In this document: positions 20,201 through 30,655 of the stretch, one piece after another
Numbering within the stretch: position 1 is the stretch's first letter
Layout: the number at the start of each line of letters is the position of its first letter
Source of the DNA: Hirundichthys speculiger
Lineage: Eukaryota; Chordata; Actinopteri; Beloniformes; Exocoetidae
Direction of reading: 5' to 3'
NCBI GenBank assembly: GCA_018398805.1
Contig: JAGFBZ010000174.1
Span: forward strand, 124,001-188,000
DNA length: 64,000 nucleotides
Made by a program: the position numbers and the translations under genes
Notes under the pieces: model-generated
Told to the model about the DNA's origin: nothing
Seen by the model: the letters and a program-made list of their open reading frames with translations, nothing else
Database searches by the model: none

Positions 20201-22815
20201 GTAGTAGTTGACCTGATCAGGACTGGGATCGAGATCAGGACTGGATCAGTAGGACTGGATCAGGACTGGATCAGGACTGCAGGTGCAGTCAGTAGTTGAC
20301 CTGATCAGACTGGATCAGGACTGGATCAGGACTGGATCAGGACTGGATCAGGACTGCAGGTGCAGTCAGTAGTTGACCTGATCAGGACTGGATCAGGACT
20401 GGACTGGATCTGCATCAGAGCTGATCAGGACTGGATCAGGACTGGATCAGGACTGGATCTGGATCAGATCGGACAGGATCAGGACTGATCGGACTGGATC
20501 AGGACTGGATCGACTGCGGTGCATGCAGTAGTTGACTGATCAGGACTAGAATCAGGACTGGATCATGACTGGATCAGGACTGGATCAGACTGGCAGGTGC
20601 AGTCAGTAGTTGACCTGATCAGGACTAGATCACTGGATCAGGACTGGATCAGGACTGGATCAGGACTGGATCAGGACTGCAGGTGCAGTCAGTAGTTGAC
20701 CTGATCAGGACTAGATCAGGACTGGATCAGGACTGGATCAGGACTGCAGGTGCGTCAGTAGTGACCTGATCAGGATCAACTGGATCAGGACTGATCAGGA
20801 CTGGATCAGGACTGATCAGGAGACTGGATCAGACTGCAGGTGCAGTCAGTAGTTGACCTGATCAGGACTAGGATTGATCAGGACTGGATCAGACTGGATC
20901 AGACTGCAGGTCATTAGTTGACCTATCAGATGATCCTGATCAGGAGACTGATCAGGACTGCAGGTGCAGTCAGTAGGTGATGACTGCATCAGGACTCAGG
21001 ACTGGATCAGGACTCGACTGGATCAGGACTGGATCAGACTGATCAGGAACGGATCATGACTGGATCAGGACTGCAGGTGCGTCAGTAGTTGCCTGATCAG
21101 ACTGGTCAGACTGGATCAGGACTAGATCAGGACAGGATCAGGGGACTGGATCAGATCATGACCTGATCAGGACTGGATCAGGACTGGATCAGGACTGGAT
21201 CAGGACAGGATCAGTGCAGTCAGTTGACCTGATCAGATCAGGACTGGATCTGGATCAGGACTGATCAGGACTGCAGGTGCATTCATAACTGATCAGGACT
21301 GGATCAGGACTGGATCGACTGCAGGTGCAGTCAGTAGTTGATGACCTGATCAGGACTCAGGACTGATACTGGATCAGGACTGGGACTGGATCACTGGATC
21401 AGGACTGATCAGGACTAGATCAGGACATCAGACTGATCAGGACTGGATCAGGACAGATCAGGACTGCAGGTGCGTGATCCTGATCAGACTAATCAGGACT
21501 GGAATCAGGACTGGATCAGGACTGGATCAGGACTAGATCAGGACGAATCAGGACTGGATCAGAACTGGATCAGGACTGGATCAGGACTGCGGGTGCAGTC
21601 CTAAGTTACCTGATCAGGCTATAGGACTGATCAGGACTGGATCAGACTGGATCAGGACTGGATCAGACTGCAGTGGCGTCAGTAGTTGACCTGATCAGGA
21701 CAGATCAAGACTGGATCAGGACTGGATCAGGACTGGATCAGGACTGGATCAGGACTGCAGTGCAGTGTAGTGACCTGATCAGGAGCAGTAGTTGATGGAT
21801 CCTGATCAGTCATCAGACTACCTGATCAGGATCAGGACTGGATCCAGGACTGATCAGACTGCAGGTGCAGTATAGTTTACCTGATCAGGACTTATCAGGA
21901 CTGGATGACTGGATCAGACGGCAGGTGGCATCAGGTTGACCTGATCAGGCTAGATCAGGACTGGATCAGGACTGGATCGGACTGGATCAGGCAGTGTCAG
22001 TTTTTGACCTGATCAGGACTAGATCAGACTGTCAGGCGGGACCTGATCAGGACTGGATCAGGACTGGATCAGACTGGATCAGGACTGCAGGTGCAGGATC
22101 AGTAGACTGGATGACCTGATCAGGACTCGGATCAGGAACTGGATCAGAACTTGGATCAGGACTGGATCAGGACTGCAGGGCCCAAAAGTTGACCTGATAC
22201 TTTGATCCTGATCATGACGTATCAGGACTGATCAGGACGGATCAGATCAGGACTGGATCAGGACTGGATCAGGACGATCAGTGCAGGTCAGTCAGTTTTC
22301 CGATAGGACTGGATCAGGACTGGATCAGGATGGATCAGGACTGCAGGTGGCAGTAGTAGTTGACCTGATCGGACTAGATCAGGACTGGATCTGGATGCTT
22401 GTCAGAAATCAGGACTGATCAGGACTGGATCAGTCAGCAGTTGACCCTGATCAGACTGGTCAGAGACAGGATCAGAACTGGATCAGGCACTGCAGGTGCA
22501 TCATTAGTTGAACCTGATCAGGACTAGATCAGGACTGGATCAGACTGGATCAGGACTGCAGGCATATAGTTTATGAATCAGGACTAGACTGGATCAGGAC
22601 TGGATCAGGACCTGCGGGTCGTAGTAAGTTGACCTGATCAGGACTAGATCAGGACTGGATCAGGACTGNGGACTGGATCAGGACTGCAGGACTGCAGTCA
22701 GTACTGGATCAGGACTGATCAGGACTGGATCAGGACTAGATCAGGACTGGATCAGGACTGGATCAAGACTGGATCAGGACTGGATCAGGACTGCAGGTGC
22801 AGTCAGTTGACCTGA
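14275..22815. repeat. 8.5-kb satellite: 11-bp unit in higher-order blocks
   Basis: The basic unit GGACTGGATCA is iterated two to nine times and then interrupted by a spacer, CTGCAGGTGCAGTCAGTAG followed by TTGACCTGATCA. The first 11-mer after a spacer is often the variant GGACTAGATCA, so blocks have a polarity. From 14,275 to about 18,540 blocks are mostly regular. From about 18,540 to the N at 22,669 the pattern is heavily broken by indels. After the N it is regular again. No coding potential. Confidence 0.96.
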
Positions 22816-23080
22816 TTGAGTCTCCTCAGTGATTCCTCAGTGCTGTGCAGGACGTACATGAAGGATTATTTATTCATTTATTGACTGACCAAACAGGATT
22901 TATTCCTTCTGTTTTCAGAGTGATTCATAAATGCCAGCAGGTTGTTAAAACATCCAAAACCGCTTCATAATGTTTGATACTGTTTATTTTTTAAAGGAGA
23001 GAAACTGAGGTCTTCAAACTCCACAGACAGTAGTCTGATGGACCTGACAACATCTGTCCTCTTCCACAGAGACGCCACCA
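22816..23080. other. unique sequence between satellite and 48-bp array
   Basis: Two open stretches adjoin the array. On the minus strand a 36-codon non-repeat tail (containing RSIRLLSVEFEDLSFSP) follows the repeat in frame. On the plus strand a segment beginning EKLRSSNSTDSSLMDL runs into the array behind a tttaaag acceptor-like site. I recognise neither. Either could be the remnant of an exon from which the array grew. Confidence 0.3.
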
Positions 23081-26000
23081 CCCAACCCAGGTCAGTGGGG
23101 TCCATCAGCACCAGCGGCTGATCCTGATGGACCACCCAACCCACATCAGTGGGGTCCATCAGCACCAGATCCTGATGGACCACCCAACCCAGGTCAGTGG
23201 GGTCCATCAGCACCAGATCCAGATCCTGGACCACCACCCCACCCAAACCAGGTCAGTGGGGTCCATCAGCACCAGATCCTGATGGACCACCCAACCCATC
23301 AGTCCATCAGCACCATCTGATGGGCACCACCAACCCACATCATGTCCATCAGCACCAGATGATGGACCACCCAACCCAGGTCAGTGGGGTCCATCAGCAC
23401 CAGATCCTGATGGACCACCCAAGCCAGATCCAGATCATCACCCCAGGTCCATCAGCACCAGATCCTGATGACCACCACAGATCAGCCCAGTCAGTGGGGA
23501 CCCCATCTTCCATCAGCACCAGATCTTGATGCCCACACACCCACCACATCAGTGGGGTCCATCAGCACACCAGATCCTGATGGACCACCCAACCCAGGTC
23601 AGTGGGGTCCATCAGCACCAGATCCTGATGGACCACCAACCACCCAACCCACATCAGTGGGGTCCATCAGCCAACCAGATCCTGATGGACCACCCCAACC
23701 CAGGTCAGTGGGGTCCATCAGCACCAGATCCTGATCCTGATGGACCCACCCAACCCACATCAGTGGGGTCCATCAGCACCAGATCCTGATGGACCACCCA
23801 ACCCAGGTCAGTGGGGTCCATCAGCACCAGATCCTGATGGACCACCCAACCCCAGGTCAGTGGGGTCCATCAGCACCAGATCCTGATGGACCACCCAACC
23901 CAGGTCAGTGGGGTCCATCAGCACCAGCGGCTGATCCTGATGGACCACCCAACCCAGGTCAGTGGGGTCCATCAGCACCAGATCCTGATGGACCACCCAA
24001 CCCACATCAGTGGGGTCCATCAGCACCAGATCCTGATGGACCACCCAACCCAGGTCAGTGGGGTCCATCAGCACCACCATGGGTCAGGGGGGCCATCGGC
24101 TGATCCTGATGGACCACCCAACCCACATCAGTGGGGTCCATCAGCACCAGATCCTGATGGACCACCCAACCCAGGTCAGTGGGGTCCATCAGCACCAGAT
24201 CCTGATGGACCACCCAACCCAGGTCAGTGGGGTCCATCAGCACCAGATCCTGATGGACCACCCAACCCAGGTCAGTGGGGTCCATCAGCACCAGATCCTG
24301 ATGGACCACCCAACCCAGGTCAGTGGGGTCCATCAGCACCAGATCCTGATGGACCACCCAACCCAGGTCAGTGGGGTCCATCAGCACCAGATCCTGATGG
24401 ACCACCCAACCCAGGTCAGTGGGGTCCATCAGCACCAGATCCTGATGGACCACCCAACCCCAGGTCAGTGGGGTCCATCAGCACCAGATCCTGATGGACC
24501 ACCCAACCCAGGTCAGTGGGGTCCATCAGCACCAGCGGCTGATCCTGATGGACCACCCAACCCACATCAGTGGGGTCCATCAGCACCAGATTGTGATGGA
24601 CCACCCAACCCAGGTCAGTGGGGTCCATCAGCACCAGCGGCTGATCCTGATGGACCACCCAACCCAGGTCAGTGGGGTCCATCAGCACCAGCGGCTGATC
24701 CTGATGGACCACCCAACCCAGGTCAGTGGGGTCCATCAGCACCAGATCCTGATGGACCACCCAACCCAGGTCAGTGGGGTCCATCAGCACCAGATCCTGA
24801 TGGACCACCCAACCCAGGTCAGTGGGGTCTATCAGCACCAGCGGCTGATCCTGATGGACCACCCAACCCAGGTCAGTGGGGTCGATCAGCACCAGATCCT
24901 CATGGACCACCCAACCCAAGTCAGTGGGGTCCATCAGCACCAGATCCTGATGGACCACCCAACCCAGGTCAGTGGGGTCCATCAGCACCACATCCTCATG
25001 GACCACCCAACCCAGGTCAGTGGGGTCCATCAGCACCAGATCCTGGTGGACCATCCAACCCAGGTCAGTGGGGTCCATCAGCACCAGATCCTCATGGACC
25101 ACCCAACCCATGGGGTCATCAGTGGGGTCCATCAGCACCAGATCCTGGTGGACCACCCAACCCAGGTCAGTGGGGTCCATCAGCACCAGATCCTCATGGA
25201 CCACCCTACCCAGGTCAGTGGGGTCCATCAGCACCAGATCCTCATGGACCACCCAACCCAGGTCAGTGGGGTCCATCAGCACCAGATCCTGATGGACCAC
25301 CCAACCCACATCAGTGGGGTCCATCAGCACCAGATCCTGATGGACCACCCAACCCACATCAGTGGGGTCCATCAGCACCAGATCCTGATGGACCACCCAA
25401 CCCAGGTCAGTGGGGTCCATCAGCACCAGATCCTCATGGACCACCCTACCCAGGTCAGTGGGGTCCATCAGCACCAGATCCTCATGGACCACCCAACCCA
25501 GGTCAGTGGGGTCCATCAGCACCAGATCCTGGTGGACCACCCAACCCAGGTCAGTGGGGTCCATCAGCACCAGATCCTCATGGACCACCCTACCCAGGTC
25601 AGTGGGGTCCATCAGCACCAGATCCTCATGGACCACCCAACCCAGGTCAGTGGGGTCCATCAGCACCAGATCCTCATGGACCACCCAACCCAGGTCAGTG
25701 GGGTCCATCAGCACCAGATCCTCATGGACCACCCAACCCAGGTCAGTGGGGTCCATCAGCACCAGATCCTCATGGACCACCCAACCCAGGTCAGTGGGGT
25801 CCATCAGCACCAGATCCTCATGGACCACCCAACCCCAGGTCAGTGGGGTCCATCAGCACACCAGATCCTGGATGGACCACCCAACCCACATCAGTGGGGT
25901 CCATCAGCACCAGATCCTGATGGACCACCCAACCCAGGTCAGTGGGGTCATCAGCACCAGATCATCCCAACCCCAGTGGGGTCCATCACACCAGATGGGA

Positions 26001-26325
26001 CCACCCAACCCAGGTCAGTGGGGTCCATCAGCACCAGATCCTCATGGACCACCCAACCCAGGTCAGTGGGGTCCATCAGCACCAGATCCTGGTGGACCAC
26101 CCAACCCAGGTCAGTGGGGTCCATCAGCACCAGATCCTCATGGACCACCCAACCCAGGTCAGTGGGGTCCATCAGCACCAGATCCTCATGGACCACCAAC
26201 CCACATCAGGGGGTCAGCACCAGATCCCATGGACCACCCAACCCACATCAGTGGGGTCCATCAGCACCAGATCCTGATGGACCACCCAACCCAGGTCAGT
26301 GGGGTCCATCAGCACCAGCGGCTGA
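23081..26325. repeat. 48-bp minisatellite (about 67 copies)
   Basis: The 48-bp unit contains ACCCAACCCAGGTCAGTGG, then GGTCCATCAGCACCAG and ATCCTGATG. At 16 codons it is open in several frames on both strands, giving artefactual proteins of over 600 residues. Variants include a 6-bp insertion (GCGGCTGATCC type), CATCAGT for GGTCAGT, and TCATGG for TGATGG. The latter is concentrated in 24,900-26,200. Both edges (23,200-23,760 and 25,850-26,230) are degenerate. Confidence 0.96.
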
Positions 26326-26345
26326 CTAACAGCGTTTTGTTTTGG

Positions 26346-27416
26346 TTAGGGATGCACGATAACTGTTTTTAAAACCGACCCGATAACCGATAACACACAC
26401 ATATACCTAGATCATTACATCAATATTATGAACAAAACCAAAAATAGTTTTGACTTTTTAAATGAACAGATATTTATTTTTTCCAATGAAAAACTATTGA
26501 CAAGCCTCTCCAAACATTTTCTTAAAGTTATCAAACAAACCTATTTGATATCTCACATTAACTTAAATAAGGTTCATTACTGACTGATATAAAAAATAAA
26601 GGCTCCTTGAACTGATGGAAATAAATGCATCAAAATTACTAACTGAAAAAGATTAACATTTAAAGGATTTTGGCTTGTGGTTCCATTTAAATAATATGAT
26701 TAAATAATTAAAGTAAATGAGGTTCAGTAGTTTTTATTTTTTAATGAGAGGAATGAGGGAGAGTGAGGGGAGGAGAGGCTGCTGCTGGCTTGCACATGTT
26801 AGCATTAGCTCACGTTAGCGTGATTTCAAAACTCCATGGAAGTGATTGTTATGTTGTAGGTGGCTGATCAGGTTTTACGTATTAAAGCTTGTGCTTCCCT
26901 CCTCGTAGAATTCACTCGGAGGATTCGTCACAAATAACCATCAAACTATCTTCTTCTGGAACTTTAACCAAGTTCCACGCCGCCATGTTTGTTGTGATCA
27001 GCGCTGTGCTGCAGGCTGCATTCAAGGTGTAACGTAAATTCCTCCGTTCCCTCGTTTGCTAGTCGTTCTTTCAGCCTTTTCTATTTTTTTTTTTTTTTTT
27101 ATGTGTAACATGTGGGAGAATACTGCGAATATCAATTAAAGTCAGCAACTACTAAAATTATGACCAAGTTAACGAGTTGTTTTCTGGCATGAGGGGGTAT
27201 TCTTGATTTTCCTGATTGAGTAATCGTTTTTCTGATTATGCCGACGTCACTTGAACATAACATTCACTGCCGGTCATTCAAGGCTCAGAGGGAGCGAGAC
27301 ACTGCTGTGTTGACAGAAATATAAATGTTATCGGGGCTATTCGTCGTGATATCGGACTTATCGGGATGACGTCAAAATTTTCTGTTATCGGCCCGATAGT
27401 TATCGTGTACCCCTAA
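26346..27416. mobile_element. non-autonomous TIR transposon, 1.07 kb
   Basis: Inverted ends share TTAGGGRTRCACGATAACT, followed inside by further CGATAAC motifs. The interior is A/T rich and non-coding, with a T run near 27,085. Such TTAGGG-type ends occur in fish hAT-like MITEs, but no matching target duplication flanks it, so the superfamily is uncertain. Confidence 0.65.
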
Positions 27417-27564
27417 TGATCAGTTCCCCTTATTGATCTGATTCTTTGTTTAAATGAGGCTATTCTGTGTTGGGAAACGTAACTGGTGTGGTGCTGTCAC
27501 TGTTTTCTCGCCAACACAATCACAGCAGTGCAGACTTTTAGGCTGAATGTTTTCTGTTCCTCAG

Positions 27565-27650
27565 AGGTGTTGGACAGCAGACGGTTGCAGGAGCCTGGAC
27601 TGAGAAGACTGACCTGGATTTGGAGGGGTTTCCTGCAACATCACTAGCAG
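27565..27650 (+). other. possible orphan exon
   Basis: 86 bp bounded by tgttcctcag and gtagtgg and open in one frame (containing GVGQQTVAGAWTEKTDL). No partner exon is in phase. It could be chance. Confidence 0.2.
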
Positions 27651-27892
27651 GTAGTGGTAGGTTAGTCCTTATCTACTAGTCATTAACTGTATAATGCTGA
27701 GTGAGTGTAAAGCAGCAGTCAGTTATTCCTGCTGTCTTACATGGATTCATTTATATCAGTTTTCATCAGGATGCCTGCTACGTGGCCATGGACGCTTGCT
27801 TTGACTTCGTCGTTGTAAGTATCTAATAAAATGGAAAAAAACTGATATAAGTACATTGTTAAACTATAACAAAATGAACAGTGGTAGTAAAG

Positions 27893-28080
27893 TGTACTAC
27901 GGTTGTTAAATCAATCATCTAATAGACAAAGCTAAATTACCTTGGAGTAAATGTAGGTGTGTTTTGTAACTTTCCCCACGTTCAGATGTGGACAGACACA
28001 ACTTAACCCACACTGCATTTTTACAGCGTTTGTTTTGGTTTGGGAAAGAGAATAAAAATGTCCCTCCAAAACTACATGGC
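27893..28080 (+). repeat. duplicated block, left copy
   Basis: Closely resembles 45,391-45,580 in the same orientation. Both contain GTGTTTTGTAACTTTCCCCA and, further on, AAGAGAATAAAAATGTCCC. The two copies flank the HIPK-like kinase. Whether it is a dispersed repeat or part of a locus duplication cannot be decided here. Confidence 0.65.
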
Positions 28081-28862
28081 AGACTAGTTTAATTTCAGCT
28101 CCTGACCCAGGCAACAGTCCCTGCAGCTGTCCATGCAGTTTCCCTCCACAGAGCCACAGAAATCTACAAATGCAGACTGCAGGCTGACTTGAAGTACGCT
28201 CCAAACACAAGGAGTCTGCTAATACCTGGATGCATCGTTGATGACAACCTCCCAGTGTCAGTTAACTGCAACCAATAGCTGTTTTCTTCCATTTAGTGTC
28301 ATCAGTGAGAAACAGCTGTTGGTTCATTACATGTCAGAAAACATGAGCAAAATCAAATCTACAAAGAGCTCTGTAGTTCAAGGACTTTTTGAAGTGGCTG
28401 TAGCTGGAACCTGAAATAATAAAGCCTTTATTGGTAATAAAACAATAACTGTTGCTGGCTGTTTCATTTGTTTGATATTTTTTTCTTAAAACTTTAAAAA
28501 ACATTTACATTTTAAGGTACATATTTTAAATATTGGTGTATGTTCATTTATTTTTACTAGTCTTGTGAATTATATAGTTAATTCAAAAACATTGCAGCCT
28601 GCTCAGTTCTAAATAAATCCATTTTATTTGTGTCAAAGGGCTGGTGATCTGTTCTGTTAATCCGTTAGAAATCCTTACCTTTGGCTGATATTTATGGCAC
28701 GTGTAGTCGGCCGAGCTGTGACACTGTGGCCCAGAGAAAAACGGCCGCTAGAAACAGAACATTTCATTTGAAATAACTCGCTATTATTACTTCTATTGTA
28801 AATATGAATTGTAGTTCAGAATAGCCTCCAGGCTGCGTGCGCACCGCGCGTCACTACGCACG

Positions 28863-28898
28863 GTAACCTAGCAACTACGACCGGCCTATGTGACGTCA
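28863..28898 (+). promoter_or_regulatory. X-box-like (RFX) site plus consensus CRE
   Basis: GTAACC-T-AGCAAC (28863-28875) fits the RFX X-box pattern of two half-sites. A perfect TGACGTCA (CRE, CREB/ATF) follows at 28891-28898. The pair lies 10 bp before the P-like element's left target duplication. Without that insertion it would sit about 160 bp upstream of the kinase ATG, so it is a plausible original promoter. Confidence 0.5.
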
Positions 28899-29224
28899 CG
28901 TCCTGCTTGTCGCCACCATAGACATATATACATAGACGCCGCATCCACTGTGGCTGGGCGTGCCTAAACCGCCGCCATCTTGGTACAGACCAAGCTGAGG
29001 CAGCGGTGAAGAAATATTTACGAGGGAAAGAGGTACCGATTTCCAAACTTAATATCAAAGTAGAATTATTCGTTGAATCATGGACAGATTTCCAAACTTA
29101 TTGATTTGGTAAAAGCGTCACACATGTAGCTATGATACAGGGTGCTTAGATGTTTTGAAAATGTTGGTTTTACGACCTAAATAAAATTTCTACGTGATGC
29201 TATTGCAGACGAGCTTCAAAAAAG

Positions 29225-29304
29225 ATGCCTGATTTCTGTGCTGCATTTGGATGCTCTCTGAAGAGGAGTATCCAAACCAGATCTCGTGGGATCACCTTTC
29301 ACAG
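29225..29304 (+). pseudogene. THAP-domain first exon (P-element transposase relic)
   Basis: The exon begins with ATG and reads MPDFCAAFGCSLKRSIQTRS, then RGITFH and a split Arg before donor gtaaga. The N-terminal methionine-proline, the Cys-X4-Cys pair (C5, C10) and the GITFH block are the THAP zinc-finger N-terminal signature. The second zinc-ligand pair (C and H) should be in the next exon, which was not found in the element. THAP domains bind the transposon ends in P transposases. A host THAP gene fragment is the alternative, but its position inside P-type ends favours a transposon origin. Confidence 0.8.
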
Positions 29305-30096
29305 GTAAGATTTAAGTAAGGGGTAACCTATAGTATGAGCAGGTCGCTATATAATGAAATAAACCCTGACAGGACGGACAGAGTCCGGGTTATATCCTTG
29401 ATATTTATAGCTAGTTGTATTGCTAGCTTAACATAGTTACAGGCATGTAAACCTGCATGTCGGCGCGTAAAAGAGGCGTCCACCTAGTTACATGTGGACG
29501 TGCACAAACGTCTCTACCTCTGGAATTAACTCTTGTATAAAAAGCGTGATTTGGCCTCAGTTGAACCCCTGAGAAAATAGCAGAGATCGGCTTAAACGGC
29601 TTGATCGCCAGTTAAACCATAGACGACCAGAGTGTGTTTACTGGGAGGAAACCAACTATCTGAGCAAGTTCACTTTCTACACAAACTAGTTCAGTTCATA
29701 GTTCACAGAAATTAAAATGAACTAGTTCAGTTCATCATTTCAAAAACAATGAAGTAAATAGTTCATTTTTAATTATTTTTTCTTATTCTTTTTTAATGTT
29801 GCTGCGAGCAATTAATTGTCAAAATGATTGTCACTGCCCATATACTACACCACCACAAATGGCAATTATTTTATCCATTTTATCTGTTGAAAAATATGTC
29901 CAATTCTGAATCTTGATCCAACCAGGGTTCACATTAGCGTTGAAGGGACAGCTCATGTAAAACTGTAATTTCCCTTTCAGCTTCTCTCTACAGCAGCCGT
30001 TCTTACTTGTGATATTGTAAATACTTGTGATATTGTAAAGACCTGAACATTGAACGTTTTCTGGGTTCTTTCTTTTTTTTTTGTTGTATCTATGTC

Positions 30097-30270
30097 CAGG
30101 GGCGCCGCTAGGGATTTTGGGCCCCATGAAAAGAATCTTTACCGGGCCCCCAACACAGCGGCGAAATTTGTTGATGCTATTTTTGATCATCATTAGGGGC
30201 CTCTCTGGGCCCCCCTCAATCATGGGCCCCTATAATCCGTATTCTTTACCCCCCCTTTTCGGCGCCCCAG
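30097..30270. mobile_element. hAT MITE with perfect 8-bp target duplication
   Basis: A 174-bp element from CAGGGGCGCCGCTAGGG to CGGCGCCCCAG, G/C-rich ends containing GGGCCCC, flanked on both sides by TCTATGTC (30089-30096 and 30271-30278). Non-coding. Inserted in the P-like element, so younger than it. Confidence 0.85.
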
Positions 30271-30504
30271 TCTATGTCTGTCTGTAATGTGTGACGTTTG
30301 TTTTGACAAACAAATCACGTGAAATTAGCTTCACAACAGTGATTTATGATCACTTTTGTGTGTGTAGAAACGCCACTCCTCCATAGATGTAATGCATTGT
30401 CCTGGCGAGTGGTCTGTACCAAGATGGTGGACCTATAGGCACGTTACTTCAGTGGGCGGCGGCATTCGATGCGGCATCTATGTATATATGTCTATGGTCG
30501 CCAC

Positions 30505-30655
30505 AGTGAGGTTAGCAAAAAGCGATCCGTGTTAGCGAGAGGAAGCATCGAAGCGCTCGGTTCTTTTATTAGCGGTGAGAAAACCTTAGCTGATCGCTGA
30601 GGTTTTAAAGAAGTGATTATTGATTGTGTCTTTAAGGAACTTTTCAGTCAGAAAC
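30505..30655 (+). promoter_or_regulatory. kinase 5' UTR / leader after the P-like insertion
   Basis: About 150 bp between the right target duplication of the P-like element and the kinase ATG. It contains no TATA box that I can see. The in-frame codons before the ATG include no other ATG. Confidence 0.4.

Larger units (their letters stand above)
27417..28862. other. unassigned region with two exon-like segments
   Basis: Two plus-strand segments sit between splice-like signals: 27,565-27,650 (after cctcag, before gtagtg) and 27,770-27,814 (after ttcatcag, before gtaagt). The second reads DACYVAMDACFDFVV. Their phases do not join, and I recognise no protein, so they may be relics. The rest shows no gene. 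A block at 27,893-28,080 is duplicated at 45,391-45,580. Confidence 0.25.
28917..30496 (+). mobile_element. P-element-like DNA transposon with THAP exon, 1.58 kb
   Basis: Ends are inverted repeats starting CATAGACATATATACATAGA, with similarity extending about 80 bp inwards through CATCTTGGTACAGACCA. They are flanked by the perfect 8-bp duplication GTCGCCAC (28909-28916 and 30497-30504). Eight-bp duplications and THAP-domain transposases are hallmarks of the P superfamily. Only a THAP first exon (29,225-29,304) remains and no transposase core is visible, so this is an internally deleted copy. It carries a nested hAT MITE at 30,097-30,270. Confidence 0.85.

Noticed and set aside
23886..26329. 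Proline-rich and HQHQ-rich proteins of 470-620 residues on both strands
   Set aside because: The 48-bp unit is a multiple of three with no stop in several frames. Simultaneous open frames on both strands without unique ends indicate an artefact.
28816..29058. 80-codon minus-strand frame over the P-element left end
   Set aside because: It spans the terminal repeat and target duplication and has no family resemblance.
30620..30655. Upstream start of the kinase at 30,620
   Set aside because: That codon is TTG. The first ATG in frame is 30,656, followed by a typical low-complexity Ser N-terminus.
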